A DNA stretch of 64,000 nucleotides from Chitinophagaceae bacterium (GTDB taxonomy: Bacteria; Bacteroidota; Bacteroidia; Chitinophagales; Chitinophagaceae). The notes under the pieces are model-generated. The model was not told the DNA's origin and made no database searches. It was given only the letters and a program-made list of their open reading frames with translations. The stretch's first letter is position 1; the number at the start of each line of letters is the position of its first letter. The stretch lies in contig JAHBTL010000030.1 in assembly GCA_019638615.1 (NCBI GenBank), positions 1 through 64,000 on the forward strand, written 5' to 3'. The position numbers and the translations under genes were made by a program. This document shows positions 1 through 8,771 of the stretch, piece by piece.

Positions 1-4
1 CGAT

Positions 5-57
5 GTGAGGAGAAGCAATCTCAACGATTGACCTTAGGTTGGGACTGCTTCTCCCAC
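5..57. repeat. Imperfect long hairpin, REP-like interspersed palindrome
   Basis: Bases 9-17 pair perfectly with 46-54. The stem continues inward after one mismatch (19-25 with 38-44, one G-U pair) and outward with one bulged A (5-7 with 55-57). The apical loop is about 12 bases. There is no T-run after it, so it is not a typical terminator. The arm carrying GAAGCAATCTC resembles the palindromic interspersed repeats found between genes in many bacteria, but I judge this from memory of the motif. No gene is visible in bases 1-204. Confidence 0.5.
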
Positions 58-204
58 CCAAACATTCGTTCAATTCAAAATGCTTATCCGGACGGTATCG
101 CAGTGTAAAAGTATTTTATCCATGGCAATGCTACTTTTTTTAACCAGGTAACATTTCCCATATCAAAGGTTTTATAGATGAATCTTCAATCACACCTCTG
201 ATTT

Positions 205-459
205 ATGAACCCGTTAAAAATGAAATTACTACATATCTGCTTCCGTTTCAATGGCGAGGATTACAAAGGCACTGCCTTACCTGTTACAGAAGAAGGCAAG
301 CAGGTACGTTATATTGTTAACATCCCCGGCGTCAGGAAAGATCTTACCCTTGTTGCGGAGGAAGACGAAAGCATCCTGCTGGCATGGAAGGATTATGATA
401 CGGAAGAGGAATCGATGCTGATCGAGATGATTGGCAAAGCCATAGAACGTGCGCAATAA
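205..459 (+). CDS. Small conserved-looking hypothetical protein (84 aa)
   Basis: This is an acidic 84-residue protein without signal peptide or membrane segment. It is likely cytoplasmic, with alternating beta-like segments (HICFRFNGEDYKG, RYIVNIPG) and an acidic helical C-terminus (EESMLIEMIGKAIERAQ). I do not recognise the family. A second ATG at 220 gives a 79-residue version starting MKLLHICF and is an equally good start. It stands alone on the plus strand, followed by about 300 bases without a gene and then a convergent cluster. It is probably a real gene because its composition is protein-like and the opposite-strand frame is not, but nothing in the context indicates a role. Confidence 0.6.
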   Translation: MNPLKMKLLHICFRFNGEDYKGTALPVTEEGKQVRYIVNIPGVRKDLTLVAEEDESILLAWKDYDTEEESMLIEMIGKAIERAQ

Positions 460-763
460 ATGCGTGAATGGCGTCAAAGGGTTATTACACACCTTTGGGA
501 ATAAAAACGGGGAGCCTGGCCCATTAAGATTTGCCCACCGGCATATCAATGCATTTCATCGCAAGTATAGTGTAGCTGGCCGAAATAAGTTTCGGAAGCA
601 AAGGGTGTGTTGCATATTTGTACTGTTAACAACAGCAAATAGCTTATATATCACCCCTTGGTCCTGCCTACCCTAAGCCTGAGGGAAATAAAACCACGCC
701 GCAATGCGTGGTTTTTAATTATAGATGCTGATCAATCATTATTTAACCCGGGAGCATAGCGGT
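460..763. other. Intergenic region without a supported gene
   Basis: A 75-codon open frame overlaps the end of the preceding gene and continues to 676. It has no family features and is probably chance. The only clear structure in the gap is the hairpin at 691-714. Confidence 0.5.
691..714. terminator. Bidirectional rho-independent terminator
   Basis: A perfect 9-bp stem (AAACCACGC, 691-699, with GCGTGGTTT, 706-714) encloses a 6-base loop. On the plus strand it is followed by TTAATT, and on the minus strand by a run of T. It sits between convergent genes and could serve both, mainly the minus-strand transglutaminase cluster. Confidence 0.75.
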
Positions 764-1708
764 CTATTGCTGCTGTCCCGCAAATCCTTCCAGCAATACC
801 TCTTCCGGCAGGTTGGAGGCTTGTACTTCCATTTTTACATTGTTCAGCTCATCAAAAGTGTGCCCGTCTTCGTATCCAACGGAAACATGCACGGAAAGGA
901 CCTGGCGGGCGGGTCCTCTGAAGGCCCCTTTAATAGGCGTACAATCTTTAAAATGCCTGCCTACAGATAATTTGATGTGGTTATTGGTTACCCAGATATT
1001 ATTGGTAGGGTCAATGCCCGCCCAGCCATAGCCTGGTATCCATGCGTCTACCCATGCATGGGTAGCGCCTTCGCCGCGCATGCCGTTTTTATTGGGGCAT
1101 ATATAGCCGCTTACATAACGTGCTGGTATACCCGCCGCGCGCAGCAATTGCAATAAAAGATGGGCAAAATCCTGGCACACGCCTGCCTGGTGCTCCAGTA
1201 TCTCGTCCACCGTGGTTTCAATACTGGTAATGCCTTTAATATACCTGAAATTCTTAAAAATGTATTCAGCAAATTGTTCTGTAACCAGGGCAACACTTTT
1301 CCCAGGCGTAAGGATCTGCTCCGTGATCTCCTGGATCTTCCCGGGCTGCTTCACCTGCTCGGGTTCGCTTAATTCAATTAACTGCAGCCGGCCGGCCTTT
1401 TCTTTCTGCAGCTCTTCAAAGCTGCTGTGAAAATTTACCGATAACTGGTTACCCGGTGTTGTTCTTACCACCAGCCTGCTTTCAATGATAAGCACTTTAT
1501 GGGGATGCAATACATTGAAATTACCTGCTTTGTTTCCCCAATAATCTTTAAACAATTCTATTTTAGGATTCCCTGTTACCTGCACTTCATGCTGCAGGGT
1601 TTCCTGCTCCGGGCAGGTATAGGGATATATTCTTATTTCGTTTATGCTTTCACGTACAGGTCGATCATACTCGTACCTGGTAACGTGATGTATCTTATAA
1701 ATGGGCAT
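764..1708 (-). CDS. Transglutaminase-like family protein
   Basis: This 314-residue cytoplasmic protein has the bacterial transglutaminase N-terminal domain (about residues 1-85) followed by a transglutaminase/protease core. The thiol-protease-like triad is visible as Cys178 in AGVCQDFAH, His217 in GATHAWVDAW and Asp233 in GIDPTNN. The core fold catalyses acyl transfer or peptide hydrolysis, but the substrate in this family is not established. It is the last of three minus-strand genes, behind the alpha-E and ATP-grasp proteins, 14 bases after the alpha-E gene. This trio recurs in many bacteria and is suggested to build or modify a peptide-like product. No signal peptide is present. Confidence 0.9.
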   Translation of the reverse strand: MPIYKIHHVTRYEYDRPVRESINEIRIYPYTCPEQETLQHEVQVTGNPKIELFKDYWGNKAGNFNVLHPHKVLIIESRLVVRTTPGNQLSVNFHSSFEELQKEKAGRLQLIELSEPEQVKQPGKIQEITEQILTPGKSVALVTEQFAEYIFKNFRYIKGITSIETTVDEILEHQAGVCQDFAHLLLQLLRAAGIPARYVSGYICPNKNGMRGEGATHAWVDAWIPGYGWAGIDPTNNIWVTNNHIKLSVGRHFKDCTPIKGAFRGPARQVLSVHVSVGYEDGHTFDELNNVKMEVQASNLPEEVLLEGFAGQQQ

Positions 1709-1722
1709 ACTGACAACCGTAC

Positions 1723-2664
1723 TTATTGGTATGAAAAAAAGTTATGTCCAAGAGCATTGCTAAACTGTAACACTTCCGTCCTGATGCCTTCCAGAAAAGA
1801 TTGCAGGTTGCCACTATTGATATCTTTGGGATCCGTATACTGAATACGACTGTATAAACGTCCGAAACAGCGTATCAGGTCTGTATTTCCCGGCGACTGG
1901 TTTTCTGCAATAATATCTTTCAAATACTTTTCAATTCGCGCCAGCGAATATAAAACAGAATGCGGAAAATCGTCGTTAAACAGTACCTGGTGTAAAACAT
2001 TGTGATTATAGTCCGGGCCCCGGTATGTTTTAAGATGCAGTTCGTATCCCGACAGCGAAAACAAAAGCTCCTTCCACTGGATGATCACTTTTTCTTCGTG
2101 CAGGTTGTAATTGATACGCTGGTAATGTTTGTCTACCACTACGATTATCTCAAAGCAACGTTCAATCAGCTTACCTAAATTCATAAAGCTCCAGCCCAAC
2201 CCGCGGGGCATGGTAACATCGGCCACCCCGGTATACAAAAGACTGTGCTGTGTAAACAGCTGCATCATTTGTATTACATCCTGCTCCACCTGCCGTTCGC
2301 TGATGGTTGAATGATTGATAAGATGATAAAGCGCATTTATTTCTTCCCATACTTCCTTGGTGATATGATCCTGCGCGCCTCTTGCATTTTCCCGGGCACG
2401 TGTAATAATTACCTTTAACGAATTTGGATTGTCTACATCTGTCAGCAACGTGTGAAGCGCGCCTGCTGTGTTACGCTCTAACTGTTGTATGGCTTCGTTG
2501 CCTTTTGTAGTGAATATTTCAAGCACCGGTCTCCAGGTCATGTCGCCCATTACCATATTATCAAGCGAGAGGATATAGTGAGTGGAGGTTGCCCTTAGCA
2601 GGCCATCCGCTCTTTCCATATAACGGCTTAACCAGAATAAAGAATCTGCAATTCTACTAAGCAT
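1723..2664 (-). CDS. Alpha-E domain-containing protein (DUF403)
   Basis: This all-helical protein of 313 residues has the family N-terminus MLSRIADSLFWLSRYMERADGLLRAT. The open frame extends upstream to 2706, but the extra 14 residues (MVHLKFQISNLESS) are translated from a dispersed intergenic repeat, so I place the start at 2664. The alpha-E family has no proven reaction. It is almost always next to a circularly permuted ATP-grasp protein and a transglutaminase-like protein, as here (ATP-grasp gene upstream, transglutaminase gene downstream). No membrane segment is seen. Confidence 0.9.
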   Translation of the reverse strand: MLSRIADSLFWLSRYMERADGLLRATSTHYILSLDNMVMGDMTWRPVLEIFTTKGNEAIQQLERNTAGALHTLLTDVDNPNSLKVIITRARENARGAQDHITKEVWEEINALYHLINHSTISERQVEQDVIQMMQLFTQHSLLYTGVADVTMPRGLGWSFMNLGKLIERCFEIIVVVDKHYQRINYNLHEEKVIIQWKELLFSLSGYELHLKTYRGPDYNHNVLHQVLFNDDFPHSVLYSLARIEKYLKDIIAENQSPGNTDLIRCFGRLYSRIQYTDPKDINSGNLQSFLEGIRTEVLQFSNALGHNFFSYQ

Positions 2665-2673
2665 GGATGATTC

Positions 2674-2700
2674 GAGATTTGAAATTTGAAATTTGAGATG
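2674..2700. repeat. Dispersed word repeat, class A
   Basis: This is a run built from the words GAGATTTGAAATTTG and ATTTGAGATG between the ATP-grasp and alpha-E genes. The same words recur in at least seven other places in the window. It overlaps the false N-terminal extension of the alpha-E gene. Confidence 0.75.
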
Positions 2701-2730
2701 CACCACAGCGGACAGGTTTGAGATCCGGGA

Positions 2731-4179
2731 TTACAAATCCACTACCCAGGTGTCTTTACTTCCGCCTCCCTGCGAGGAGTTAACCACCAGCGATCCTTCT
2801 TTTAAAGCCACACGGGTCAGTCCGCCCGGCACAATCACCACCCCATCGGGGCCGCATAGTGCATAAGGACGAAAATCAACATGCCTTGGCGTAAGCCTGC
2901 CATCAATAAAACAAGGAACGGTAGATAATTTGACAATAGGCTGGGCGATAAAGCTCCTGGGATCTTTTTCAATCTCCAGCTTCGCTTTTTCCCAATCTTC
3001 ATCGCTGATGGAATGCCCCATCACCATACCGTAACCGCCCGACTGGTTGGTTCGTTTCACCACCATCTGCCGTATATTCTTAAACACATGTTCTTTACAA
3101 TCGGGCTCGCTCAACTCGTAAGTGGGCACGTTCTGAAGTATCGGTTCCTCGTTCAGGTAATATCTGATCATCGCCGGCACATAGGCATACACCGCCTTAT
3201 CGTCTGCAACGCCATTGCCTATGGCATTTACAATAGCCACATTGCCCTTCCGGTAGGCGCTCATCAGCCCCGGAACCCCCAATACGCTTTTAGGATTGAA
3301 CATGAGGGGATCAAGATATTCATCATCAATACGGCGGTAAATAACATGCACCTGCTGCAGCCCGTTGGTCGTTTTCATATATACTTTGTGATCGTCTATT
3401 ACCAGATCACGTCCTTCTACCAGTGAAATGCCCATTTGCCTGGCAAGATAGGTATGCTCGTAATAGGCTGAATTGTAAATGCCGGGGGTAAGCAGCACTA
3501 CCGTAGGATTGGAAATTTGCGTTGACGCAAGCTGCAGTAAGATCTGGTAAAGGATCAACGGGTAATTACTGATGAACCTTACATTGTTGGCAGCGAACAT
3601 ATCAGGAAAGATGCGCTTGGTCACTTCCCTGTTCTCAAGCATATAACTAACGCCGGAGGGTGTACGAAGGTTATCTTCGAGTATGTAAAATTTGCCGTCA
3701 TCTCCCCGTATCAGGTCTATCCCTGAGATGTGCACATAAATATCATGCGGCACCCGTATGCCATGCACCTCCCGCAGGTAATGCGGGCAGGAAGCAATGA
3801 GCGTTGCGGGCACCACCTCGTCCTTTAGTATTTGTTGTTCGCTATAAATATCTTTTAAGAAAAGGTTCAGGGCCTTTAAGCGCTGCTGTATGCCTTTTTC
3901 AACAACATCCCACTCCTTCCCGGTAATAATGCGGGGAATGATATCGAATGGAAAAATGCGCTCTATGCCTTTGTTGTCGCTGTAAACGGTAAAGGTGATC
4001 CCCTGGTTCATAAAAAGTTCTGCCGCCAGCACATCTTTTTGCTGCAGGGTGGGCACATCCAGTGTTTCAAAGCCGGCAACCACTTTACCGTAATGACTCC
4101 TGATCTTACCGGCGTCGCACATTTCATCCCAGATGCCGGGGGGACAGGTGTATTCATTTAATAAGTTTTGTAAACTCAT
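2731..4179 (-). CDS. Circularly permuted ATP-grasp type 2 protein
   Basis: This 482-residue cytoplasmic enzyme matches the CP_ATPgrasp family (formerly DUF404/DUF407). Characteristic stretches are GITFTVYSDNKGIERIFPFDIIPRII, IDLIRGDDGKFYILEDNLRTPSGVSYMLENR and VKRTNQSGGYGMVMG, the last probably in the nucleotide-binding region. ATP-grasp enzymes ligate a carboxylate to an amine or thiol through an acyl-phosphate; the substrate of this subgroup is unknown. It is the first gene of the minus-strand trio with alpha-E and transglutaminase proteins, and its 5' side faces a long AT-rich gap that should hold the promoter. Confidence 0.9.
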   Translation of the reverse strand: MSLQNLLNEYTCPPGIWDEMCDAGKIRSHYGKVVAGFETLDVPTLQQKDVLAAELFMNQGITFTVYSDNKGIERIFPFDIIPRIITGKEWDVVEKGIQQRLKALNLFLKDIYSEQQILKDEVVPATLIASCPHYLREVHGIRVPHDIYVHISGIDLIRGDDGKFYILEDNLRTPSGVSYMLENREVTKRIFPDMFAANNVRFISNYPLILYQILLQLASTQISNPTVVLLTPGIYNSAYYEHTYLARQMGISLVEGRDLVIDDHKVYMKTTNGLQQVHVIYRRIDDEYLDPLMFNPKSVLGVPGLMSAYRKGNVAIVNAIGNGVADDKAVYAYVPAMIRYYLNEEPILQNVPTYELSEPDCKEHVFKNIRQMVVKRTNQSGGYGMVMGHSISDEDWEKAKLEIEKDPRSFIAQPIVKLSTVPCFIDGRLTPRHVDFRPYALCGPDGVVIVPGGLTRVALKEGSLVVNSSQGGGSKDTWVVDL

Positions 4180-4509
4180 AAAGCCATCTTTTAAAAGTTG
4201 TTATGGTTCATATCAATTCAATCTGTAAATGAATGTAAAAGAGCAGGCATCCACCCACTTACAGGAACAATGAAGGGGAAAAGCATGTCAATACAGGATT
4301 TCGTCTTTCATTTCCGGGGAAGATCACCAGGGCAACAGCAACGGTTATCAATGAAATTATAACTATTTTCGGAAGTCAGCAAAAATTATAATCATTTTAT
4401 AAATTTTTTTTAAAAAAACAACCTATTCAACACAAAAAATAACAATAAAAAGTAAAAAATGATAGATATTTTTAATTACCATACCACTATTGCTTCCTTC
4501 CTAAAAACA
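4180..4509. other. AT-rich intergenic region, probable promoter region of the ATP-grasp operon
   Basis: There is no gene on either strand. About 4370-4500 is very A/T-rich with long A and T tracts. I found no clear match to the Bacteroidota promoter consensus. Confidence 0.4.
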
Positions 4510-4540
4510 AAAAGCTCCGGGCGATTGGCCCGGAGCTTTT
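4510..4540 (-). terminator. Rho-independent terminator of the 4566-5153 gene
   Basis: A perfect 13-bp stem (4510-4522 with 4528-4540, core GCTCCGGGC / GCCCGGAGC) has a 5-base loop and is followed on the minus strand by TTTT-rich sequence. It lies 26 bases beyond the stop codon of the outer-membrane barrel gene. Confidence 0.9.
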
Positions 4541-4565
4541 GCATGGTAAAAAATATGTAGAAAAT

Positions 4566-5153
4566 CTATTCGTTGTTTCCGCCAAAAGTGTAAGACAGCC
4601 CGATATGAAAGCCGCCGAGCTTTATTTTTCCATCGTTTTTTGCAATGCTGGGGATGCCGAAGTTATACCTGGCGCCGATACCCAAACCGTTTGAAAGCTT
4701 GTAGCCTGCTCCAAGTCCCCATGAGAAATTGATGCCTTTGAATTGGTCTTTTACACTTGAAGAATAGCTATCGCCATCAGCACTGATAGATGCCTTTGCA
4801 CTCGTCAAAATACCAATCTGCGGGCCGGTTTCAGCATAAAACCCGGACGTATGGTTATACTGTACAAGTACAGGGATATTAACATAACCTGCTTTTAGTT
4901 TAGCTTTATAATCCTCTTCCTTGCTGCTGGATCCTTCCAGTGAATACAGGAGTTCTGCCTGGACACTAACGGCATCAGCTACCTTATAGTTTACCAATCC
5001 GCCACCTGCAAAACCCAACAGGAAGTCGTTATCGCCGGCGTCAGAACCGGAAAATTTTGTCAGGTTGATACCTGCCTTTACACCATATGTAAGTTGAGCC
5101 TGGGTAAAAGATGCAATAATAGTAAACGCTGAAAGAAAAATGATCTTTTTCAT
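4566..5153 (-). CDS. Outer-membrane beta-barrel protein (porin family, PF13568-like)
   Basis: The 195-residue precursor has a signal peptide (MKKIIFLSAFTIIASFTQAQ). The mature part has alternating strands typical of a small 8-stranded barrel, beginning LTYGVKAGINLTKFSG and ending with the aromatic strand GGFHIGLSYTFGGNNE. Such proteins sit in the outer membrane; their roles are mostly unknown. It forms a single-gene unit with its own strong terminator and a long upstream gap. Confidence 0.85.
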   Translation of the reverse strand: MKKIIFLSAFTIIASFTQAQLTYGVKAGINLTKFSGSDAGDNDFLLGFAGGGLVNYKVADAVSVQAELLYSLEGSSSKEEDYKAKLKAGYVNIPVLVQYNHTSGFYAETGPQIGILTSAKASISADGDSYSSSVKDQFKGINFSWGLGAGYKLSNGLGIGARYNFGIPSIAKNDGKIKLGGFHIGLSYTFGGNNE

Positions 5154-5947
5154 AATTGTGTTTAGTTTTGAATTTAACGGCCAAACTAATGTTTTATTGG
5201 CTATTTATCATTGTTTTATAAAAAATTTTCAAAAAATCGTACAATTACCAGCTTTAATAATGGAAATCATAGTAAAAACAACATGCTTTTCCATTACACA
5301 TAATTATAAATATTAATACAATGTACAGTTGATTGATTACTATCAGTTTACTGGCTGAGACCGTGGATGTGATGTGATCATTACCGCAGGTGGGGGAATT
5401 TTGCCTCCTGCATTTGTTTTATCCATTATTTATTTCTCCGCAATGTCTCTCCGTGCAAAGCCTCTCATCCCGACAGGGGCTTCACAGCCAGGCATCTATC
5501 TATATGAAGGGGAGACCCCGGCGAGTCAGGCGTATCTGCTTCCGTGAAAAAACATTATAGAAAAAGCCGCAGGTGCGCAGATGAAGCGGGAGAGAATTTT
5601 TCTCACCGAAGGTAAATCTGTTGGGGAAGGGTTCTATTGTTCATAATAGTTACTTCTGTCTATCATCCCTTAGGCTTTAGAATATTATGCTGAAATGTGG
5701 TACAATGCCCGGCAGATTTCTCCCTCGCAAAAGTTATACTAAACTATAGTGTTCCTGTTGGCCCGGCCGAAATGACGGTAAGGTAAGCTGTCTGATATGT
5801 ATTGGCAGCGCCTTTTGGTGCATTGATCTAAAACGTTGCAGCATGCCTGACGAATCCGCCGGGCAGTAGTGCAAAAGCCCCCGGTGCGACTTGAAGCGTC
5901 ATGATTCCGGTTCTTTCCAGCCTCTCCCGTAGAAAACTTTCTGCAAA
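5154..5947. other. Long intergenic region (about 790 bases) with nothing recognised
   Basis: No open frame of useful length, tRNA or known RNA motif is seen. The left 150 bases are A/T-rich and probably hold the promoter of the barrel gene. The middle (about 5340-5640) is more G/C-rich with no long perfect inverted repeat that I can find. It could hold a decayed gene or an RNA, but I have no positive evidence for either. Confidence 0.4.
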
Positions 5948-6508
5948 CTATTTAGGCGCTTCCGTTCCGGATAACGCACCTCCAATGGCATGCATAATAT
6001 TCGACACGGGTCCTTCCATCTTATTGGTTCTGTCGTCCAGGCTGTCATCGCCCAGTAATTTTCCTAACTGCAGGGAGGCTGGCAGATGTGTTAAAATAGC
6101 ATGCCTTTGTCCCGCCAGGTAGCTGCGTATTTTATCGGCCGAAGGATCCGGGCTTACAGCATTCAGTACAATGGCAGCCGCTTCCCGGGTAATTTTTTCC
6201 ATAGTATTTTCCGCTGCCGCCGCTGAAACCCCTGAATATTCAACAATGCTCCCGGTTACCTGGTTTTTCTTACCCATGAATAAATCTTCCAGGCTTACAG
6301 GTGATTGGTCAAGCACCTGCACCGCGCCGGTATCTGACTTTGTAAATACCAAAAGCGCCGTAAGTACAGCAGGAACAGCCGCCTGCGCCAGCTTTCCATC
6401 GCCGGATAACGCTTCAACATGCTTTACTTCCTGCGAATTAGGATCCACCTTTTCAATAGGACCGTGTCCAAGTTGTTGTCTCACGGCCTCCAGAATATTT
6501 TCAGCCAT
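5948..6508 (-). CDS. Hypothetical protein, resembles DUF937/YidB-like helical proteins
   Basis: The protein has 186 residues and no signal peptide. It is Ala-rich and helical (AAVPAVLTALLVF, AAAAENTMEKITREAAAIVLNAV) and ends in HAIGGALSGTEAPK. The pattern of amphipathic helices with a Leu-Leu-Gly-Asp-Asp segment (LGKLLGDDSLDDRTNKMEG) resembles bacterial DUF937 proteins, which have no known reaction. I recognise this only loosely. It stands alone, with dispersed repeats upstream. Confidence 0.65.
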   Translation of the reverse strand: MAENILEAVRQQLGHGPIEKVDPNSQEVKHVEALSGDGKLAQAAVPAVLTALLVFTKSDTGAVQVLDQSPVSLEDLFMGKKNQVTGSIVEYSGVSAAAAENTMEKITREAAAIVLNAVSPDPSADKIRSYLAGQRHAILTHLPASLQLGKLLGDDSLDDRTNKMEGPVSNIMHAIGGALSGTEAPK

Positions 6509-6560
6509 ACAATAAAATTTATATTAAGCAGTAAGAAAAGCGTGCCATAAATCGTTAGCA

Positions 6561-6672
6561 GGTTTGAGGTTACAGGTTGCAGGATATTTGAGATTTGATA
6601 TTTGAAATTGGAATACATATATCTAATACCTGCTATCTCCAAGGTTGGAAATAATTTCAAATATCAAATCAG
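6561..6672. repeat. Dispersed word repeats, two inverted class A copies and one class D copy
   Basis: The words GAGGTTACAGGTTGCAGG (class D) and ATATTTGAGATTTGATATTTG (class A) are followed, about 40 bases later, by a class A copy in the opposite orientation (TTTCAAATATCAAATC at about 6655-6670). The cluster fills the gap between the DUF937-like and VWA genes. Confidence 0.7.
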
Positions 6673-6691
6673 TCATCCGCAATGGTTCATA

Positions 6692-8647
6692 TTACCTGCT
6701 GCTCATCGATATGTCTGTATCTTCAATTTTAACTTTTACTAAACTTCCTGCTTTTTGTACCAGCGAAATAAACTCTTTCCTGTAGCCTTCGGTATCGCCG
6801 GCAGTAGCTGAGCCTGCCAGTGCAAGTACGCTGTTGAAAGATGAATTTTGCCTAAACCCGGAATTACGGAGCAACATGCCGAACTGGGCAACTGCTGCAG
6901 CAAAACGAAAATTATCCGAGGTATTCCGCACCGCTGTATTACTGTCCTTTACCGTATATTCTATCAGCTCACTTATATCGGCATCGGGTTTTTTGTAACG
7001 GAATTTAATCGTCATCAGCTCATCGGAGACTGTTGTATTTTGATGCGGCATCGACTGGTATTTCAGGGGATCCACTTTTTCAATAAAATCGCTTTTTACC
7101 CCTGCCGGGATGATTTCATACAAGGCTGTTACGGAATGTCCGCTGCCTAATTCACCTGCATCTTTTTGGTCGTTGTTGAAATCTTCTTTGTGTAACATAC
7201 GGTTTTCATATCCTATCAGGCGATAAGCCTGCACTTTGGCAGGATTAAATTCTACCTGCAGCTTAACGTCTTTGGCAATGGTAAAAAGCGTTCCGCCAAA
7301 TTCATGCACCAGTACTTTTTTAGCTTCACGCATATCATCTATATATGCATGATTGCCGTTGCCTTTGTCTGCCAGCTTCTGCATTTTATTGTCTTTGTAA
7401 TTGCCCATTCCATAACCCAGCACGGTAAGAAACACACCACTCTTGCGTTCCTGCTCTATCAGCCTTTCCATTTCCGCATCGCTGCTGGCGCCTACATTAA
7501 AGTCGCCGTCTGTACAAAGTATTACCCTGTTATTCCCTCCCTGCCTGAAATTTTCGCGGGCTACTTTGTATGCCAGTTGTATACCGGCGCCTCCTGCCGT
7601 AGATCCTCCGGCTTCAAGACGGTCAATGGCATCTTTAATGGTTTGTTTGCCGGCTCCCGAAGTAGCAGGCAATACCAGCCCGGCGTTGCCGGCATATACC
7701 ACTATCGCCACCCTGTCGTTTTCGCGCAACTGATCTGTCAACAGTTTCATGGATTGCTTAACAAGCGGAAGCTTGTTGTCATCTTCCATGGAACCTGATA
7801 CGTCGATCAGGAAAACAAGATTGGAGGACGGAAGGTTTTCGGTGGGGATTTTTTTGCCCTGCAGGTTTACCAGTACCAGGCGATGCTGCTCATTCCACGG
7901 GGCAGCGGCTGTTTCGGTATGAACGGCAAACGGATGCTGCTGGGTGGGTTGGGGGAATTTATATTGAAAATAATTGATCATTTCTTCAATTCTTACAGCG
8001 CCTGCCGGCGGTAATTGTCCCTGGTTGAGGTAACGCCTGATATTGCTGTAAGATGCCGCGTCTACATCGATCGAAAAGGTGGAGAGCGGATTATCCTTTA
8101 CAGCTAAAAACCTGTTTTCAACGATGCCGTCATAATCTTCGGTATTAAAAGCTGAATCATTGGTATTGACATAACCGTTGTATGCAGGATCCGGAGCTGG
8201 TTTCATATCACGTGCTATTGCAAAAGCCTGCCTCCTTGCCTGGACGGCAGAAGTAACGAATAATTCCCTATCGGCTACTGCCGCAGGATTCGTTCGGTTC
8301 ATTTTTTTTGATTCAACAGGTGCCGCCACCACTGCTTCGTCCAGCTTTTTTTCAATAGGTGCTAATTCAACCTGCACAAATGATTTCCCGGTAAGCCTGA
8401 TCTCCTTTGTTTCATACCCGATACAGGACACAAACAAAACCGCATCGGCTTTTTTCACCGTAATGGTAAAATTTCCATTAACATCGCTTTGTACCATATT
8501 GCCTGTTCCCTTCTCGGCAACAGATGCATATTGCAGGACGTTCCCGTTGTTGTCTTTAACATTTCCTTTAACCGTTAGCGGGGCTTTGGGCAAAAAAGCC
8601 ATGGCTGTTATCAGCAGCACAGTGCTGCATGCAATAATGTACTTCAT
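6692..8647 (-). CDS. von Willebrand factor type A protein with carboxypeptidase-like regulatory domain (YfbK-like)
   Basis: The predicted start at 8647 gives 651 residues beginning with a signal peptide (MKYIIACSTVLLITAMAFLP). The open frame reaches 8686, but that adds 13 residues before the signal sequence. A carboxypeptidase-regulatory-like (TonB-plug-type) domain covers about residues 22-100 (VKGNVKDNNGNVLQYASVAEKG...GYETKEIRL). A YfbK-type linker follows (NPLSTFSIDVDAASYSNIRRYLNQGQLPP), then a VWA domain with the metal-binding MIDAS motif DVSGSM (about 282-287) and a C-terminal DUF3520-like part. VWA proteins bind other proteins through a metal ion. It is divergent from the ECF sigma gene, 124 bases apart, which suggests shared regulation. 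Confidence 0.9.
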   Translation of the reverse strand: MKYIIACSTVLLITAMAFLPKAPLTVKGNVKDNNGNVLQYASVAEKGTGNMVQSDVNGNFTITVKKADAVLFVSCIGYETKEIRLTGKSFVQVELAPIEKKLDEAVVAAPVESKKMNRTNPAAVADRELFVTSAVQARRQAFAIARDMKPAPDPAYNGYVNTNDSAFNTEDYDGIVENRFLAVKDNPLSTFSIDVDAASYSNIRRYLNQGQLPPAGAVRIEEMINYFQYKFPQPTQQHPFAVHTETAAAPWNEQHRLVLVNLQGKKIPTENLPSSNLVFLIDVSGSMEDDNKLPLVKQSMKLLTDQLRENDRVAIVVYAGNAGLVLPATSGAGKQTIKDAIDRLEAGGSTAGGAGIQLAYKVARENFRQGGNNRVILCTDGDFNVGASSDAEMERLIEQERKSGVFLTVLGYGMGNYKDNKMQKLADKGNGNHAYIDDMREAKKVLVHEFGGTLFTIAKDVKLQVEFNPAKVQAYRLIGYENRMLHKEDFNNDQKDAGELGSGHSVTALYEIIPAGVKSDFIEKVDPLKYQSMPHQNTTVSDELMTIKFRYKKPDADISELIEYTVKDSNTAVRNTSDNFRFAAAVAQFGMLLRNSGFRQNSSFNSVLALAGSATAGDTEGYRKEFISLVQKAGSLVKVKIEDTDISMSSR

Positions 8648-8744
8648 ACAATGATTTTTAAAAGTGTATTTTGTTTTTAGATGCAACGGGGAAATGCATT
8701 ACACAAATCCTTTTATAATTTTTACATATACCGGCATTGCCCGT

Positions 8745-8752
8745 TATCTTTG
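8745..8752 (+). promoter_or_regulatory. Predicted -7 box of the ECF sigma gene
   Basis: TATCTTTG is an exact match to the Bacteroidota -7 consensus TAnnTTTG and lies 20 bases before the TTG start at 8772. The -33 TTG is not conserved at the expected distance. Confidence 0.55.
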
Positions 8753-8771
8753 AAGAGGCGGACGTTATCAA

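Noticed and set aside
55-68. 14-base identity between 55-68 and 42603-42616 (CACCCAAACATTCG)
   Set aside because: Several such 14-base matches are expected by chance in 64 kb, and the flanks do not match.
449-676. 75-codon open frame after the first small gene
   Set aside because: It overlaps the preceding gene, has no family features and an irregular composition, and its opposite strand is equally open.
5154-5947. Possible structured RNA or decayed gene in the 790-base gap
   Set aside because: No long stem, known motif or coding remnant could be demonstrated by eye.
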